A stretch of 43,826 bases of DNA, from contig NZ_FNAJ01000011.1 in assembly GCF_900101905.1 (NCBI RefSeq), positions 197,038 through 240,863 of the forward strand, in the 5' to 3' direction. Each line of letters opens with the position of its first letter. Within the stretch, counting starts at the first letter, position 1. This DNA comes from Myxococcus virescens (GTDB lineage Bacteria > Myxococcota > Myxococcia > Myxococcales > Myxococcaceae). A program made the position numbers and the translations under genes. Of this stretch, positions 1 through 26,051 are shown piece by piece. The notes below the pieces were generated by a model. That model was not told where the DNA came from. It made no database searches and was given only the letters and a program-made list of their open reading frames with translations.

Positions 1-17491
<17,491 letters not shown>

Positions 17492-17505
<14 letters not shown>

Positions 17506-20053
17506 GGAGGAACTCGACGCCCAGGCCCAGCTCCTTGAAGTACTTGGGCGTCCCTCGGATGAGCCGCCGCTCTCCCTCCGTCTTCTTGAGGAGGTAGACC
17601 GGCATCGTGAGGCGCACGCCCACCATCTCCGCCAGGTCCACGCCCAGGCGGGCCTCCGGGACCGTCAGCGCCCATTCGTTGGGATTGCTGAGGTAGCCCG
17701 CGGACACGCCCAGTCCGGCGCGCCACCGGACGTACGGCCCCAGGTCGAGGAACGGAATCGCGCCGGAGAAGCCGTCCATGTCGGAGACGCAGTCGATGTA
17801 GAGGCCCAGCGAGGCCCAACGGATGCGGGTGTCGTTGGGCACGAGCTGGTCCATGTCCCGCACGCCCAGCCCAGACAGCACGGCGCCGAAGCGCCACTCA
17901 TTGCGGCTGTAGGCGTAGTCCTCGCGTCCCTGCTCGGACGCCAGGAACGGAAGCTCCACGCCCACGCCCACACCGCGCTGGCGCATGGCGCTGAGCGTCC
18001 AGACATGGTGCGGCTTCGAATACGTCAGCCACTCGTCCAGGATCGCGGCGCCCGCGGGACGGAGCGGAATCTTGAGGTTGCCCCGCTGCTGCGTGACGAG
18101 GCTGTGGAAGGCGGTGCCCACGCGTTGGCGGACCGGGATGAGGTCCTCTCGGGTCCCCGTGGCTTCAATCTCCTCCATGACGCCTTCGCTGTACTGGTAG
18201 CCCACGTCGCCCAGCACGGAGAGCAGGTCGTCGACCCGTCCCTTCTGGAGCTGTCCCGCTTCCGCCTTCCGCGTCAGGGCATTGGTGGCCTGACTCAGCC
18301 GCCCCAACTGCGGCGTCGCCGCGCAGTCATTGCCCACGACGCAGCGGAAGCCGGGCGAGTCGATGCCCAGGACGTTCAGCACGCGGCGCTCACGGTCCCT
18401 CAGGCGTTCCTTGCCGGCGCGAGGCACCAGCAGGTCGACGGCGCGCGTCGAGGTGAGCTGGGTCGACAGGAAGCGGATGGCGTCCTGCATGCCACGGTAG
18501 AAGTCGTGCTCGCGGAAGCGCCGGTCGAAGAAGCCCATCATCGCGAACTGGAACTCCGACGGGAGCACCGACGTGCGGCGAGGAATCTGGATGCGGCCCG
18601 ACAGATTGATGTCGTGCTCCAGCGTGTTGAGCACGGCGCTGTCGCGCGCGGCGTTCAGCACGTTGCCCAGGTACTGGAAGTAGGCCTCGTCCAGGGGGCT
18701 GCGGGAGCGCTCCGGCCGTTCGGGCGGTGGGGCCCAGTCCCAGGCGACGGCGTCCTGGTCCAGGTAGACGACGGGGAAGCGCTCGCGATTGAGCGTCGTC
18801 TCCCGCGAGGTGCTGCGCTCCACCCACCGCGAGCCGAGCCGCACCGCCAGGTCCACGGGGTTGTTGTTGAGCACGCCGCCGTCAATGAGCTTGAGGGACT
18901 CCAGGGGCCCCCATTGCGTCTGGTTGAAGAAGGAGACCTCGACGGGAACGGGCGGGAACGCGAGCGGAAAGGCCCCGGAGGCCTGCGGCGTGAGCAGCAG
19001 GTTCGACAAGGACACCTCGTGTCCGCCGTCGCCCTTCGGTTGGGCGCCCAGCGCCGGGTAGTACGCGAGCTCCTGGGGCTTCACGCCGATGTGGGGGAAC
19101 GACGCGCTCGCCGCGCCCTCCATGAATGGCAGCCGGGCGGTGAGCTTCCCTTCGCCCTGCGTCATCACCTGGACGACCAGCTTCTCCGTCACGCGCTTCA
19201 GCTTGAACTGGGCGTCGGGCCCGCCCTCGCCAAAGGGAACTTCGCGCCCGCGCAGGTTCGTCACGGTGATGCCGTAGGCGAAGGTGCAGTCCTCCTTGAA
19301 GCGGGTCGTCTGGGCCTTCTTCAAGATGAGCTGCAGGGTGTCCTGCATGTGGGGCTCGCTGAAGAGGTGCGTGCCCTGAGGTGGCTCATTCCGCTCCTCA
19401 GGGAGCAGCCGCCCCAGGTCGAGCTGGTCGATCCACACGGTCCAGAAGAGGCTCTGCTCGGGAGACCACGTGGGCTGGGCGAACGCCGTGTCACACGAGG
19501 CCAGTCCCCCGAGCAGCGCGTTCACCGCCCCCGCCGAGGCGCCCGTCCACACACGCGGCGCCGGGTTGCCCAGGTCCGCCTGCGCGCCTTCTCGCTGCGC
19601 GACGCTCCAGAACCGGACCAGCGTGGAGAGGAATCCCGCCTGATACGCGCCCAGGCTGATGCCGCCGCTGACGACCAGGGCCGGCGCGCTGCGCTCCGTC
19701 TCCTCGGCCAGGGCGCGGGCCCGCGCGGGGTCTTCGATGTGCAGCGGCAGGAACGGCGTTCCCTCGGGGACGAGCGCGGTGTCCTTCGCGAACGCGCCAT
19801 CGTTCGGCGGAACGGGCGGCACCTCGGGGCTCACCACCGGAACGTCTTCAGCGACAGCGCTGGCTGGCACTTCGCCCGGTTCGGCTTCAGGCGGCGCGGC
19901 TGGCGCATCAGGCGGGGCGTCCGCCGGCACGGGGTTGGCGGGCGTGGAGGAGTCCTCGGCCTCGGAGGGGGCCGGAGGGACAGCTTGCGCCTGCGCGGTG
20001 CTGGTGGCTGCGAGCAGGACCACGGCACAGGCACGAAGAAGGATCTTGGGCAT
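17492..20053 (-). CDS. Secreted patatin-like phospholipase with probable C-terminal beta-barrel
   Basis: The product has 853 residues from the ATG at 20053; I chose this start because it begins a clear signal peptide (MPKILLRACAVVLL... cleaved near AQA at residues 22-24). A Pro/Ala/Glu-rich linker covers about residues 25-95. The patatin fold follows: oxyanion loop GGISLGAY (130-137), nucleophile Ser173 in GASAG, and catalytic Asp391 in DGG. Patatins are Ser-Asp acyl hydrolases acting on phospholipids. The last 200 or so residues alternate aromatic and small residues and end in LLTRW, suggesting an outer-membrane barrel like that of PlpD-type proteins; no POTRA was identified. The stop lies inside the convergent NRPS gene (overlap 17492-17505). 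The enzyme could act at the cell surface or on prey lipids, which is inference. Confidence 0.9.
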
Positions 20054-20136
20054 TCGCGGGCTCAGATGAAGGTCGACGTTGAGGCTATCCCTCAATCCTG
20101 ACCCTGATCCCGGAAGCCCGGCAACCACGGAAGGCA

Positions 20137-20158
20137 CCGGGGAAGCTGTTGTCCCCGG
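20137..20158 (-). terminator. Hairpin downstream of the DedA gene, possible terminator
   Basis: A perfect 7-bp stem (CCGGGGA / TCCCCGG) with an 8-nt loop lies 18 bp past the DedA stop codon. No T-run follows on the minus strand, so intrinsic termination is not certain. Confidence 0.4.
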
Positions 20159-20176
20159 CGCCCTTGGTTCGAACGC

Positions 20177-20956
20177 CTACGACTTCTGCAGCTCGTGCGA
20201 GCTGTCGGCGGCGGCCTGCTCCGGCGCCGCGACGAACAGGGCGTCGCCCGTGGTGGACACCTGGGGACGCAGCGGCGCGGCCACGGACTCGTGGACCAGC
20301 GCGGGAACCGCCACGGGCTCCACGATGGCGGCGGCCTGGGCGCGCTGCGCGGCCTGCCGGCGGCGCCACACGAAGTAGCCGATGGCGGCCACGGCCAGCA
20401 CGCCCATCACGGCGAACTGCCCTTCCTTGAACTTGGAGATCATCGTGTCCAGCTCGCCACCGAAGTGGAAGCCAAGCCAGATGAACACGGGCGCGGACAG
20501 CAGCGCGGCCAGGCCGTCCCAGAAGATGAAGCGCCAGTAGGACATGCCCACGGAGCCCGCGGTGAAGTACGTCACGGCGCGCACGCCCGGCATGAAGCGG
20601 GCGATGCAGACGATCTTCTGGCCGTGCTTGACGAAGAGGCCTTCCACCTTCGCGCGTTTCTCGGGTGTGACGATGCGGGCGAAGAAGCCACCGCCGCCTT
20701 CACGGCCCAGCCTCCCTCCCAGCCGGCGGCCGGCGAGGTAGATGAGGCTGTCGCCAACGATGATGCCCGCGAAGCCGACCACCATCATGACCGATAGGTT
20801 GGCGGCCCCCTTGTGGGCCAGGAAGCCCCCGAGGATGAGGGAGATGTCCTCCGGTAGAGGGACACCCAGTCCGCAGGCCACCAGGATGCCGAACACCGTG
20901 GCATAGGCGAAGACGCCCTGAGAGTCGCCGAGGAGGTTGGTGAGAAGTTCTTGCAC
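20177..20956 (-). CDS. DedA family (VTT/SNARE-associated) inner-membrane protein
   Basis: The product has 259 residues and a GTG start at 20956, preceded by AGGAC about 9 nt upstream. Several hydrophobic segments span residues 15-200. The family signature PLPEDISLILGG is near residue 33, and the conserved Arg/Pro segment ARFMPGVRAVTYFTAG is near residue 120. DedA-family members are thought to move polyprenyl-phosphate or other lipids across the inner membrane and to support envelope homeostasis. After the last membrane segment a run of basic residues (WRRRQ) leads into an unusual Ala/Pro/Val-rich tail of about 55 residues, which should be cytoplasmic. It is transcribed in the same direction as the phospholipase gene, 123 bp away with a hairpin between. 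Confidence 0.92.
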   Translation of the reverse strand: MQELLTNLLGDSQGVFAYATVFGILVACGLGVPLPEDISLILGGFLAHKGAANLSVMMVVGFAGIIVGDSLIYLAGRRLGGRLGREGGGGFFARIVTPEKRAKVEGLFVKHGQKIVCIARFMPGVRAVTYFTAGSVGMSYWRFIFWDGLAALLSAPVFIWLGFHFGGELDTMISKFKEGQFAVMGVLAVAAIGYFVWRRRQAAQRAQAAAIVEPVAVPALVHESVAAPLRPQVSTTGDALFVAAPEQAAADSSHELQKS

Positions 20957-21363
20957 GCGTCGTCCTGTCTGTTCACGTCCGAAGGGCCCGCCCCGGCAGT
21001 CACCTGAGGCCGCCCCTCTAGCGCCCAGACATCAACCGGGCGCGGGTCGTCAAAACTCCGGGTCAACACGGGGAACCGACCCCAAAAATCCCTGAAACCC
21101 GGCCTCTGCTTGGGCCCTCTTCGGTGCCCGTCGTCTCTACTTATTCTCCGACCGCCGCCTCCCGCTGCCCCACTGCCCCGACGTCTCGCCGCCCCTTCGG
21201 GCAGCCTGCCCACCTGGGTTCCAATCGTCCAGGAGGCCCATGCCGCCTCGGCCCGCACCGCGGAACGAGGTGCGAGCGCTAGCCACCAGCCCCTACTCGA
21301 CGCGCACCACCAGCGCCGCCGGGCAGCTTAACCACCGCCCGCCCGAATGGCGTCACCTTCGGC
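20957..21363. other. Gene-free stretch of 407 bp upstream of the DedA gene
   Basis: I see no convincing gene on either strand. It should hold the DedA promoter; the best candidate is TTGACG (complement of 21048-21053) with an 18-bp spacer and TCTGGG (21024-21029), which is weak. A short hairpin (GGGCA / TGCCC) occurs near 21200. The stretch is long for this compact region. Confidence 0.4.
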
Positions 21364-21834
21364 TCAGGCCGCGGGCGCTTTTCCGATGAGCGTGCGCAGC
21401 ATGTCCCGGTTGTCCCGGGCCTTCTGGCCGAAGTGCGCGACGATGCCCATCAGCAGCTTCACGCAGGCCTGCGGCTTGGTGGCCAGGAGTTTCTGGAAAT
21501 CCGCGGCGCGAATCTCCAAGGCCAACACGTCGGTGACGGCGGTGGCGGTGCACAGCCGCTCACCCTTCTGCACCAGGGCCAGCTCCCCCAGGGGTTCGCC
21601 GGAGCCGACCTCACCCAGGGATACATCCTCGCCCCCTGCGCTCTTGGCGCTCAGGCGCACGGTGCCCTCGCCCACGATGAGGAGCGAATCCCCCGTCTTG
21701 CCTTCAGCGAAGAGCGCGGTTCCCTTGGGGAACGCACGGGCAACGGCGACCCCGGCGAAAATCTGGATGCCGGTGTCCGTGAAACCCTTGAACAGCGGAC
21801 ACGCCTTGAGCGTTGTGGCAGGCACGAGAGCCAT
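21364..21834 (-). CDS. Single-domain cyclic-nucleotide-binding-like protein
   Basis: The product has 156 residues and is a lone Crp/Fnr-type effector domain with no DNA-binding helix-turn-helix. The jelly-roll motifs are visible: FPKGTALFAEG, DSLLIVGEGTVRL and the phosphate-cassette segment GEPLGELALV (80-89). In cAMP-binding members that cassette is followed by Arg-Ser/Thr-Ala; here the aligned residues are Cys95-Thr-Ala, so the phosphate-contacting Arg appears to be missing. It may bind another ligand or act only as a protein module. It is the last gene of a cluster reading miaB, gamma-carbonic-anhydrase-like, this gene, with a 41-bp gap before it. Confidence 0.9.
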   Translation of the reverse strand: MALVPATTLKACPLFKGFTDTGIQIFAGVAVARAFPKGTALFAEGKTGDSLLIVGEGTVRLSAKSAGGEDVSLGEVGSGEPLGELALVQKGERLCTATAVTDVLALEIRAADFQKLLATKPQACVKLLMGIVAHFGQKARDNRDMLRTLIGKAPAA

Positions 21835-21875
21835 GGATGTGCTCCTAACACGCCCAGCGTAGGCCCGCGAGCGAC

Positions 21876-22391
21876 TCAGCGGTCCGTGTGGTACTCGGCC
21901 GCGAGCAGCACGTAGTGCTGGGCGGACATCAAGAGGAACTCACGCTCCGCCTCGGTGATGGGCCGCTTCACCCGGCCCGGGGAGCCCACCACCAGGGAGC
22001 CCGGGGGGATCTTCGTGCCCGGCGTCAGCAGGGCGCCCGCGCCGATGATGCAGTCGTCCCCCACCTCCGCGTCGTCCATGACGGTGGCGCCCATGCCCAC
22101 CAGCACCCGGTTGCCGATGGTGCACCCATGGAGGATGACGTGGTGCCCCACCGTCACGTCGTCCCCCACCGTGGTGGCGGACCTGCCGCTGGTGACGTGA
22201 ATCAGGGACAGGTCCTGCACGTTGGTGCGCTTCCCGATGCGGATGGGATTCACGTCCCCGCGCAGCACGCAGTTGAACCAGATGGAGGAGTCCTCCCCCA
22301 CCTCGATGTCACCCACCAACTGGGCGGAGTCGTCCACGAAGCAGCCCGGGTGGACGCGCGGGGAGACACCTCGGAATGGCCTCTGGGGCAT
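21876..22391 (-). CDS. Gamma-carbonic-anhydrase-like left-handed beta-helix protein (YrdA/PaaY type)
   Basis: The product has 171 residues built of hexapeptide repeats (for example VGDDVTVGHHVILHGCTIG). The three zinc-ligand histidines of the family are present at about His65, His83 and His88. Short members like this lack the acidic loop of archaeal Cam and have uncertain carbonic anhydrase activity; many are annotated as transferases. The ATG lies 4 bp after the miaB stop, so the two genes are almost certainly cotranscribed. The role is probably metal-dependent housekeeping; the substrate cannot be read from sequence. Confidence 0.92.
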   Translation of the reverse strand: MPQRPFRGVSPRVHPGCFVDDSAQLVGDIEVGEDSSIWFNCVLRGDVNPIRIGKRTNVQDLSLIHVTSGRSATTVGDDVTVGHHVILHGCTIGNRVLVGMGATVMDDAEVGDDCIIGAGALLTPGTKIPPGSLVVGSPGRVKRPITEAEREFLLMSAQHYVLLAAEYHTDR

Positions 22392-22395
22392 GGGG

Positions 22396-23784
22396 CTACG
22401 CCTCCGCGACGACGTGGAACGGCGCCTCGGCCATGGGCACCGGCAGCGGCTCCACCGTGGGGGGCTTGAGCAGGGCCACCTGCTTGCCCGCGAGCTGGTT
22501 GGGCGTGGCGCGCTCCACCTTCACCGTCACGAAGGCGCCCGCGGGGGCGTCCCCTTCGAAGTTGACGGTGCGGTTCTCCGGCGTGCGGCCGAAGCGCTTG
22601 GTGGCGTCGTAGCGCGAGTGCCCCTCCACCATGACCTCCACCTCCGAGCCCACGAGCGCCGCGGTGATTTCGCCGCTGATGCGCCGCTGGAGCTTCTGCA
22701 GCCGCTCCAGGCGGGCGATCTTCACCTCGTGCGGCACCGGGCCCCAGTCCTTCTCGCGCAGGGCCGCGCCCGTCTTGGGCCGCGGGCTGTAGACGAAGGA
22801 GAACTGGTTGTCGTAGCGGACCTGCTCGGTCAGCTGCATCGTCATCTCGAACTCCTCCTCGGTCTCCCCGGGGAAGCCGACGATGATGTCCGTGGTGACG
22901 GCGATGCCCGGCCGCGCCTCGCGCAGCTTCGCCAGGCGCTCCAGGTACTGCACCACCGTGTAGTCGCGGCGCATCATCTTGAGGATGCGGTCGCTGCCGC
23001 ACTGCACCGGCAGGTGGAAGTGCGGGGTGATCTTCGGCTGGACGCGGAAGGCTTCGATCAGCTCGTCGGACAGGTCGTGCGGGTGGCTGGTGGTGAAGCG
23101 CACGCGCTCGATGCCGGGGACCTCCGCGGTGCGCAGCAGGAGCTGCGCGAAGGAGATGCCGCCCGCGTACGAGTTCACGTTCTGGCCGATGAGCGTCACC
23201 TCACGCACGCCCACCTTCGCCAGGTCCGCCACCTCGACGAGCACGTCGGGGAACGCCCGGCTCACCTCGCGGCCACGCGTGTGCGGCACGATGCAGAACG
23301 AGCAGACGTTGTCACAGCCCTTCATCACCGTGACGAACTCGGTGACCTTGCCGCGGGACGTCTCCGGGTCGGCGCGCGGGAAGACGTACTCCTCCGAGTT
23401 CACGAAGGCCGTCTCCACCACCCGCTCCCGCTCCGCGGACACCCGGCCGATGATGTCCGGCAGGCGCGCGATGTTGTCGGGGCCGAAGACGAAGTCCAGG
23501 TACGGCACCTTCTTGAGGAGCTTGTCCTTCTCCTGCTGCGCCACGCACCCGCCCACGCCAATCAGCGCGCCACGGCTGGCCTTCACCGGCTTGTACCGTC
23601 CGAGGGCGGACAGCATCTTGTCCTCTGCCTTCTCCCGGATGGAGCAGGTGTTGAGGATGATGAGGTCGGCGTTGTCCGGCACCGGCGTCGGCGCGTAGGA
23701 CATCTGGCTCAACACCTCGCTCATGCGGAGCGAGTCGTTGACGTTCATCTGGCAGCCGAAGGTGTGGATGAAATAGCGCTTCAT
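22396..23784 (-). CDS. miaB: tRNA-2-methylthio-N6-dimethylallyladenosine synthase MiaB
   Basis: The product has 462 residues, close to the family norm. The N-terminal UPF0004 domain carries the three cluster cysteines Cys11, Cys47 and Cys80. The radical-SAM motif is Cys157-x3-Cys161-x2-Cys164 (CDNVCSFC). The C-terminal TRAM domain covers about residues 380-445. MiaB uses two [4Fe-4S] clusters to add a methylthio group to i6A at position 37 of tRNAs reading UNN codons. The start HTFGCQMN region matches the usual MiaB N terminus, supporting the ATG at 23784. It heads the cluster with the gamma-carbonic-anhydrase-like and cyclic-nucleotide-domain genes. A last stretch rich in Pro and Ala (about 20 residues) extends past the TRAM domain. 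Confidence 0.97.
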   Translation of the reverse strand: MKRYFIHTFGCQMNVNDSLRMSEVLSQMSYAPTPVPDNADLIILNTCSIREKAEDKMLSALGRYKPVKASRGALIGVGGCVAQQEKDKLLKKVPYLDFVFGPDNIARLPDIIGRVSAERERVVETAFVNSEEYVFPRADPETSRGKVTEFVTVMKGCDNVCSFCIVPHTRGREVSRAFPDVLVEVADLAKVGVREVTLIGQNVNSYAGGISFAQLLLRTAEVPGIERVRFTTSHPHDLSDELIEAFRVQPKITPHFHLPVQCGSDRILKMMRRDYTVVQYLERLAKLREARPGIAVTTDIIVGFPGETEEEFEMTMQLTEQVRYDNQFSFVYSPRPKTGAALREKDWGPVPHEVKIARLERLQKLQRRISGEITAALVGSEVEVMVEGHSRYDATKRFGRTPENRTVNFEGDAPAGAFVTVKVERATPNQLAGKQVALLKPPTVEPLPVPMAEAPFHVVAEA

Positions 23785-23808
23785 GGAAGAACCCTGAGCA
23801 AGTACGTG

Positions 23809-23839
23809 CCCTTATCCGATGGCCGGACGCGGAATGCAA
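23809..23839 (-). promoter_or_regulatory. Candidate promoter of miaB
   Basis: On the minus strand TTGCAT and TAAGGG are separated by 19 bp, with the -10 about 25 bp before the miaB ATG. The -10 is the same hexamer seen upstream of the thiolase gene; the -35 and the spacing are weak. Confidence 0.38.
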
Positions 23840-23857
23840 CCAGCCGCCCGCCCGCCT

Positions 23858-24367
23858 TCATCCCCGGCTGAGCAGGTGCGTCAGCCGGGTGTGCAGGTCC
23901 ACCAGCTCCGCTTCGCGGGCCCGGAGCAGCACCAGGGCGTCCTCGCCGTAACGCCGCGCCAGGGCGTTGGTTTCGCGCTCCTGCTTGGCCAGCTCGTCCT
24001 GGATGCGGCCCTTGAGCTCGTCCGCCGCGCCGCCCTGGAGCTGCCCCAGCTTGTCCTGGAGCTTGCGGACCGCCCAGCGCCGCCCGCCGAAGGCTCGCAG
24101 CAGCGCGCTGCCTTGCTCCGCCGTCTTGGGGTCCAGCCCCGACGCGGCCAGGGCCTCGGTGTGGGCCTTGGCCAGGGTCTCCGTTCCCTGCCCGGAGGCC
24201 TGGGCAAGGTAGGTCTGCTGGTAGCGGACCAGGGCGTCGAGCATCGTCGCGTCGAGCGGGGGGGCGGCCCAGCGGAGGGTGCGGTCGTCGGCGGCGGTGA
24301 GGTCGGTGGACGACTCCCGGTTGGGGACGTCCTGGAAGCCGTTGTCGTCGAAGAGGAAGGAAGACAT
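23858..24367 (-). CDS. Uncharacterised 169-residue protein, partner of the VWA gene
   Basis: I do not recognise a named family. The ATG at 24367 gives MSSFLFDDNG; the gene starts 32 bp after the VWA stop and is read in the same direction. The protein is soluble, with no signal peptide or membrane segment. From about residue 40 to the end it is probably all helical, rich in Leu, Ala, Glu and Arg, and likely forms a coiled coil (for example RRWAVRKLQDKLGQL and ELAKQERETNALARRYGED). The pairing suggests a joint function with the VWA protein, which is inference. Confidence 0.8.
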   Translation of the reverse strand: MSSFLFDDNGFQDVPNRESSTDLTAADDRTLRWAAPPLDATMLDALVRYQQTYLAQASGQGTETLAKAHTEALAASGLDPKTAEQGSALLRAFGGRRWAVRKLQDKLGQLQGGAADELKGRIQDELAKQERETNALARRYGEDALVLLRAREAELVDLHTRLTHLLSRG

Positions 24368-24399
24368 GGGAGGTGCCTTGCGGGGGAATGGGCCCGGGA

Positions 24400-25797
24400 C
24401 TACGCGGGCACGAGCTGGTCGGCGATCCGGGCCAGGTCCGACACGGAGGTGACGACGACGGCCTGGTGACAGTGCTTCTCGTAGGTGAGCATCTCGCTGT
24501 CGCCAATGCCCCAGTTGCCACGCTCCTCGGGGCAGATCCACAAGAGCCGCTTCGCCTTGCGGCGCAGGTCCTTGAGGGCCCAGGCGTTGTTCGCGTTGTA
24601 GTTGTTCCGCCCGTCGCCAATCACCATCACGGTGGTCCGGCGGGTGATGCTGCCCAGGTGGTCCCGGGTGAAGTCGGCCAGGGCGCGGCCGTAGTTGGAG
24701 TTCGCGCTCAGGGACACCGTCTTGCCCGCGGTCGCCATGTCGATGGCGGCGTCGACCTCCAGGTCCTTGAAGTACTGCGTCACCTCGCCCACGTCGGACA
24801 CGAAGACGAACGAGCGCACGCGGACGAAGAGCGACTGCATCGTGTGCATGAACAGCAGCATCATCCGTGAGGCTTGGCGCACGGAGTCGGACACGTCGCA
24901 GAGCACCACCAGCTCCGGGCGCTCGGGGCGGCGGCTGCGGAACTGGGGCACCATGGGCACCCCGCCCCACGGCAGGTTCCGGCGGAGGGTGCGCCGCACG
25001 TTGAGGGCGCCCTTGCGGTGCGAGCGCTGCTTCCGGATGAGCCGGCTGCGCAGCTTCTCCGCCAGGGTGCGCACGGCGGACTCCATCTGGTCCACCTCCG
25101 CCTGGGTGAGCAGGTGCAGCGGCTTGTCCGCGGCGGTGTCGGTGCGGCGGCGGATGCGGGCCTCCGCCTGGCGCTTCACTTCCTGGCGCGCGGCGTCCTC
25201 GATCTTCCGCATCGCGGCCGCGACATGGCGCGAGACAATCTCCACCCCTTCGGGGGGGAGGCCGCGGGCTCGCAGCTCGTCCTCGAGCGACTTCATGTCG
25301 TTCCGGGCCTTGTCCGCCCCAGCCGCCGCCAGCATGCGCCGGGAGAAGAACCCGGCCTGGAGCGGGCTCTCCATTCGCGACAGGTCCAACTGCAGCGAGG
25401 CCATCCGGAAGATCTGCGCCAGCCGGGCCCGGTCTCCCATCAGCACGGCCTGGGCCAGGGGGGACATCTCCGGGAGGAGCTGGTGCATCTGGATGAGGAC
25501 CATCTTCAGCAGGTCGCCCTCCAGGTAGCCTTCCTCCTCCAATTGCTGCGCCAGCGACTTGTCGATGTCCTCGAACGTCCTCGCCGCGCCGGAGAAGTAG
25601 AACTCGAAGGCCCGGTTGAAGGTGTCCACGTCCAGCTCGCGCTTCACCAGCGTGGTGCGGAGCACCGAACGGAACAGGTTCCGGTCTTTGAGGCCTACCT
25701 CGGACGTGGCGCGCAGCGCGTCCTGGACCTCGGACGTACTGACACGCACACCGTTCTGGCGAAGGACCTCGGCGAACTCGACGATGCGGGCATCCAC
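24400..25797 (-). CDS. VWA-domain protein, CoxE-like
   Basis: The product has 465 residues from a GTG at 25797. The frame is open further upstream to 25881, but the extra 28 residues are low-complexity and no in-frame ATG exists, so GTG with the reading VDARIVEFAEVLRQNG is preferred. The N-terminal half is helical and charged (residues 1-260). The VWA domain follows, with the metal-ion-dependent adhesion site D301-x-S303-x-S305 (DVSDS) and a later GDGRNN acidic loop. CoxE/VWA proteins usually work with a MoxR-type AAA+ ATPase to remodel or load metal into client proteins. No such ATPase gene is in this window. The immediate partner is the 169-residue protein downstream. Confidence 0.88.
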   Translation of the reverse strand: MDARIVEFAEVLRQNGVRVSTSEVQDALRATSEVGLKDRNLFRSVLRTTLVKRELDVDTFNRAFEFYFSGAARTFEDIDKSLAQQLEEEGYLEGDLLKMVLIQMHQLLPEMSPLAQAVLMGDRARLAQIFRMASLQLDLSRMESPLQAGFFSRRMLAAAGADKARNDMKSLEDELRARGLPPEGVEIVSRHVAAAMRKIEDAARQEVKRQAEARIRRRTDTAADKPLHLLTQAEVDQMESAVRTLAEKLRSRLIRKQRSHRKGALNVRRTLRRNLPWGGVPMVPQFRSRRPERPELVVLCDVSDSVRQASRMMLLFMHTMQSLFVRVRSFVFVSDVGEVTQYFKDLEVDAAIDMATAGKTVSLSANSNYGRALADFTRDHLGSITRRTTVMVIGDGRNNYNANNAWALKDLRRKAKRLLWICPEERGNWGIGDSEMLTYEKHCHQAVVVTSVSDLARIADQLVPA

Positions 25798-26051
25798 GCA
25801 ACCATCATGTCCGGGGATGGCCCGCGCGCAATCGGGAATGCACAGCCATGAAGCGACCGGACGCCTGCCTCCCTGGTACACGCGGTGTAATCACTGAAAT
25901 TTACTGAATTGCCGCTTATTCCGGACCGAAGTCGCGAGCCACCCGCTGCGGTTTCAGAGGGGAGTCGGGCAACCCCTGGCCTGAGCGCCGAAGGGGGCCC
26001 GAATCTCGCTGCTCAATGAAACAAAGACTGACAGTACGTGCTGGGGCGATT

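Noticed and set aside
18005..20101. Long plus-strand open frame opposite the phospholipase gene
   Set aside because: It is the antisense of a gene with a signal peptide, catalytic motifs and a start site. Its translation is Arg/Leu/His-rich low-complexity sequence with no motif, as expected for antisense frames in GC-rich DNA.
25797..25860. Short leader-peptide frame starting MAVHSRL upstream of the VWA gene
   Set aside because: Fourteen codons only; the nearest Shine-Dalgarno-like sequence is about 18 nt away, and there is no attenuator-like structure.
25798..25881. N-terminal extension of the VWA protein by 28 residues
   Set aside because: The added residues are not conserved-looking and a plausible ribosome-binding site (AGGGAGG near 25870) lies downstream of that start. 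The GTG at 25797 gives a better N terminus.
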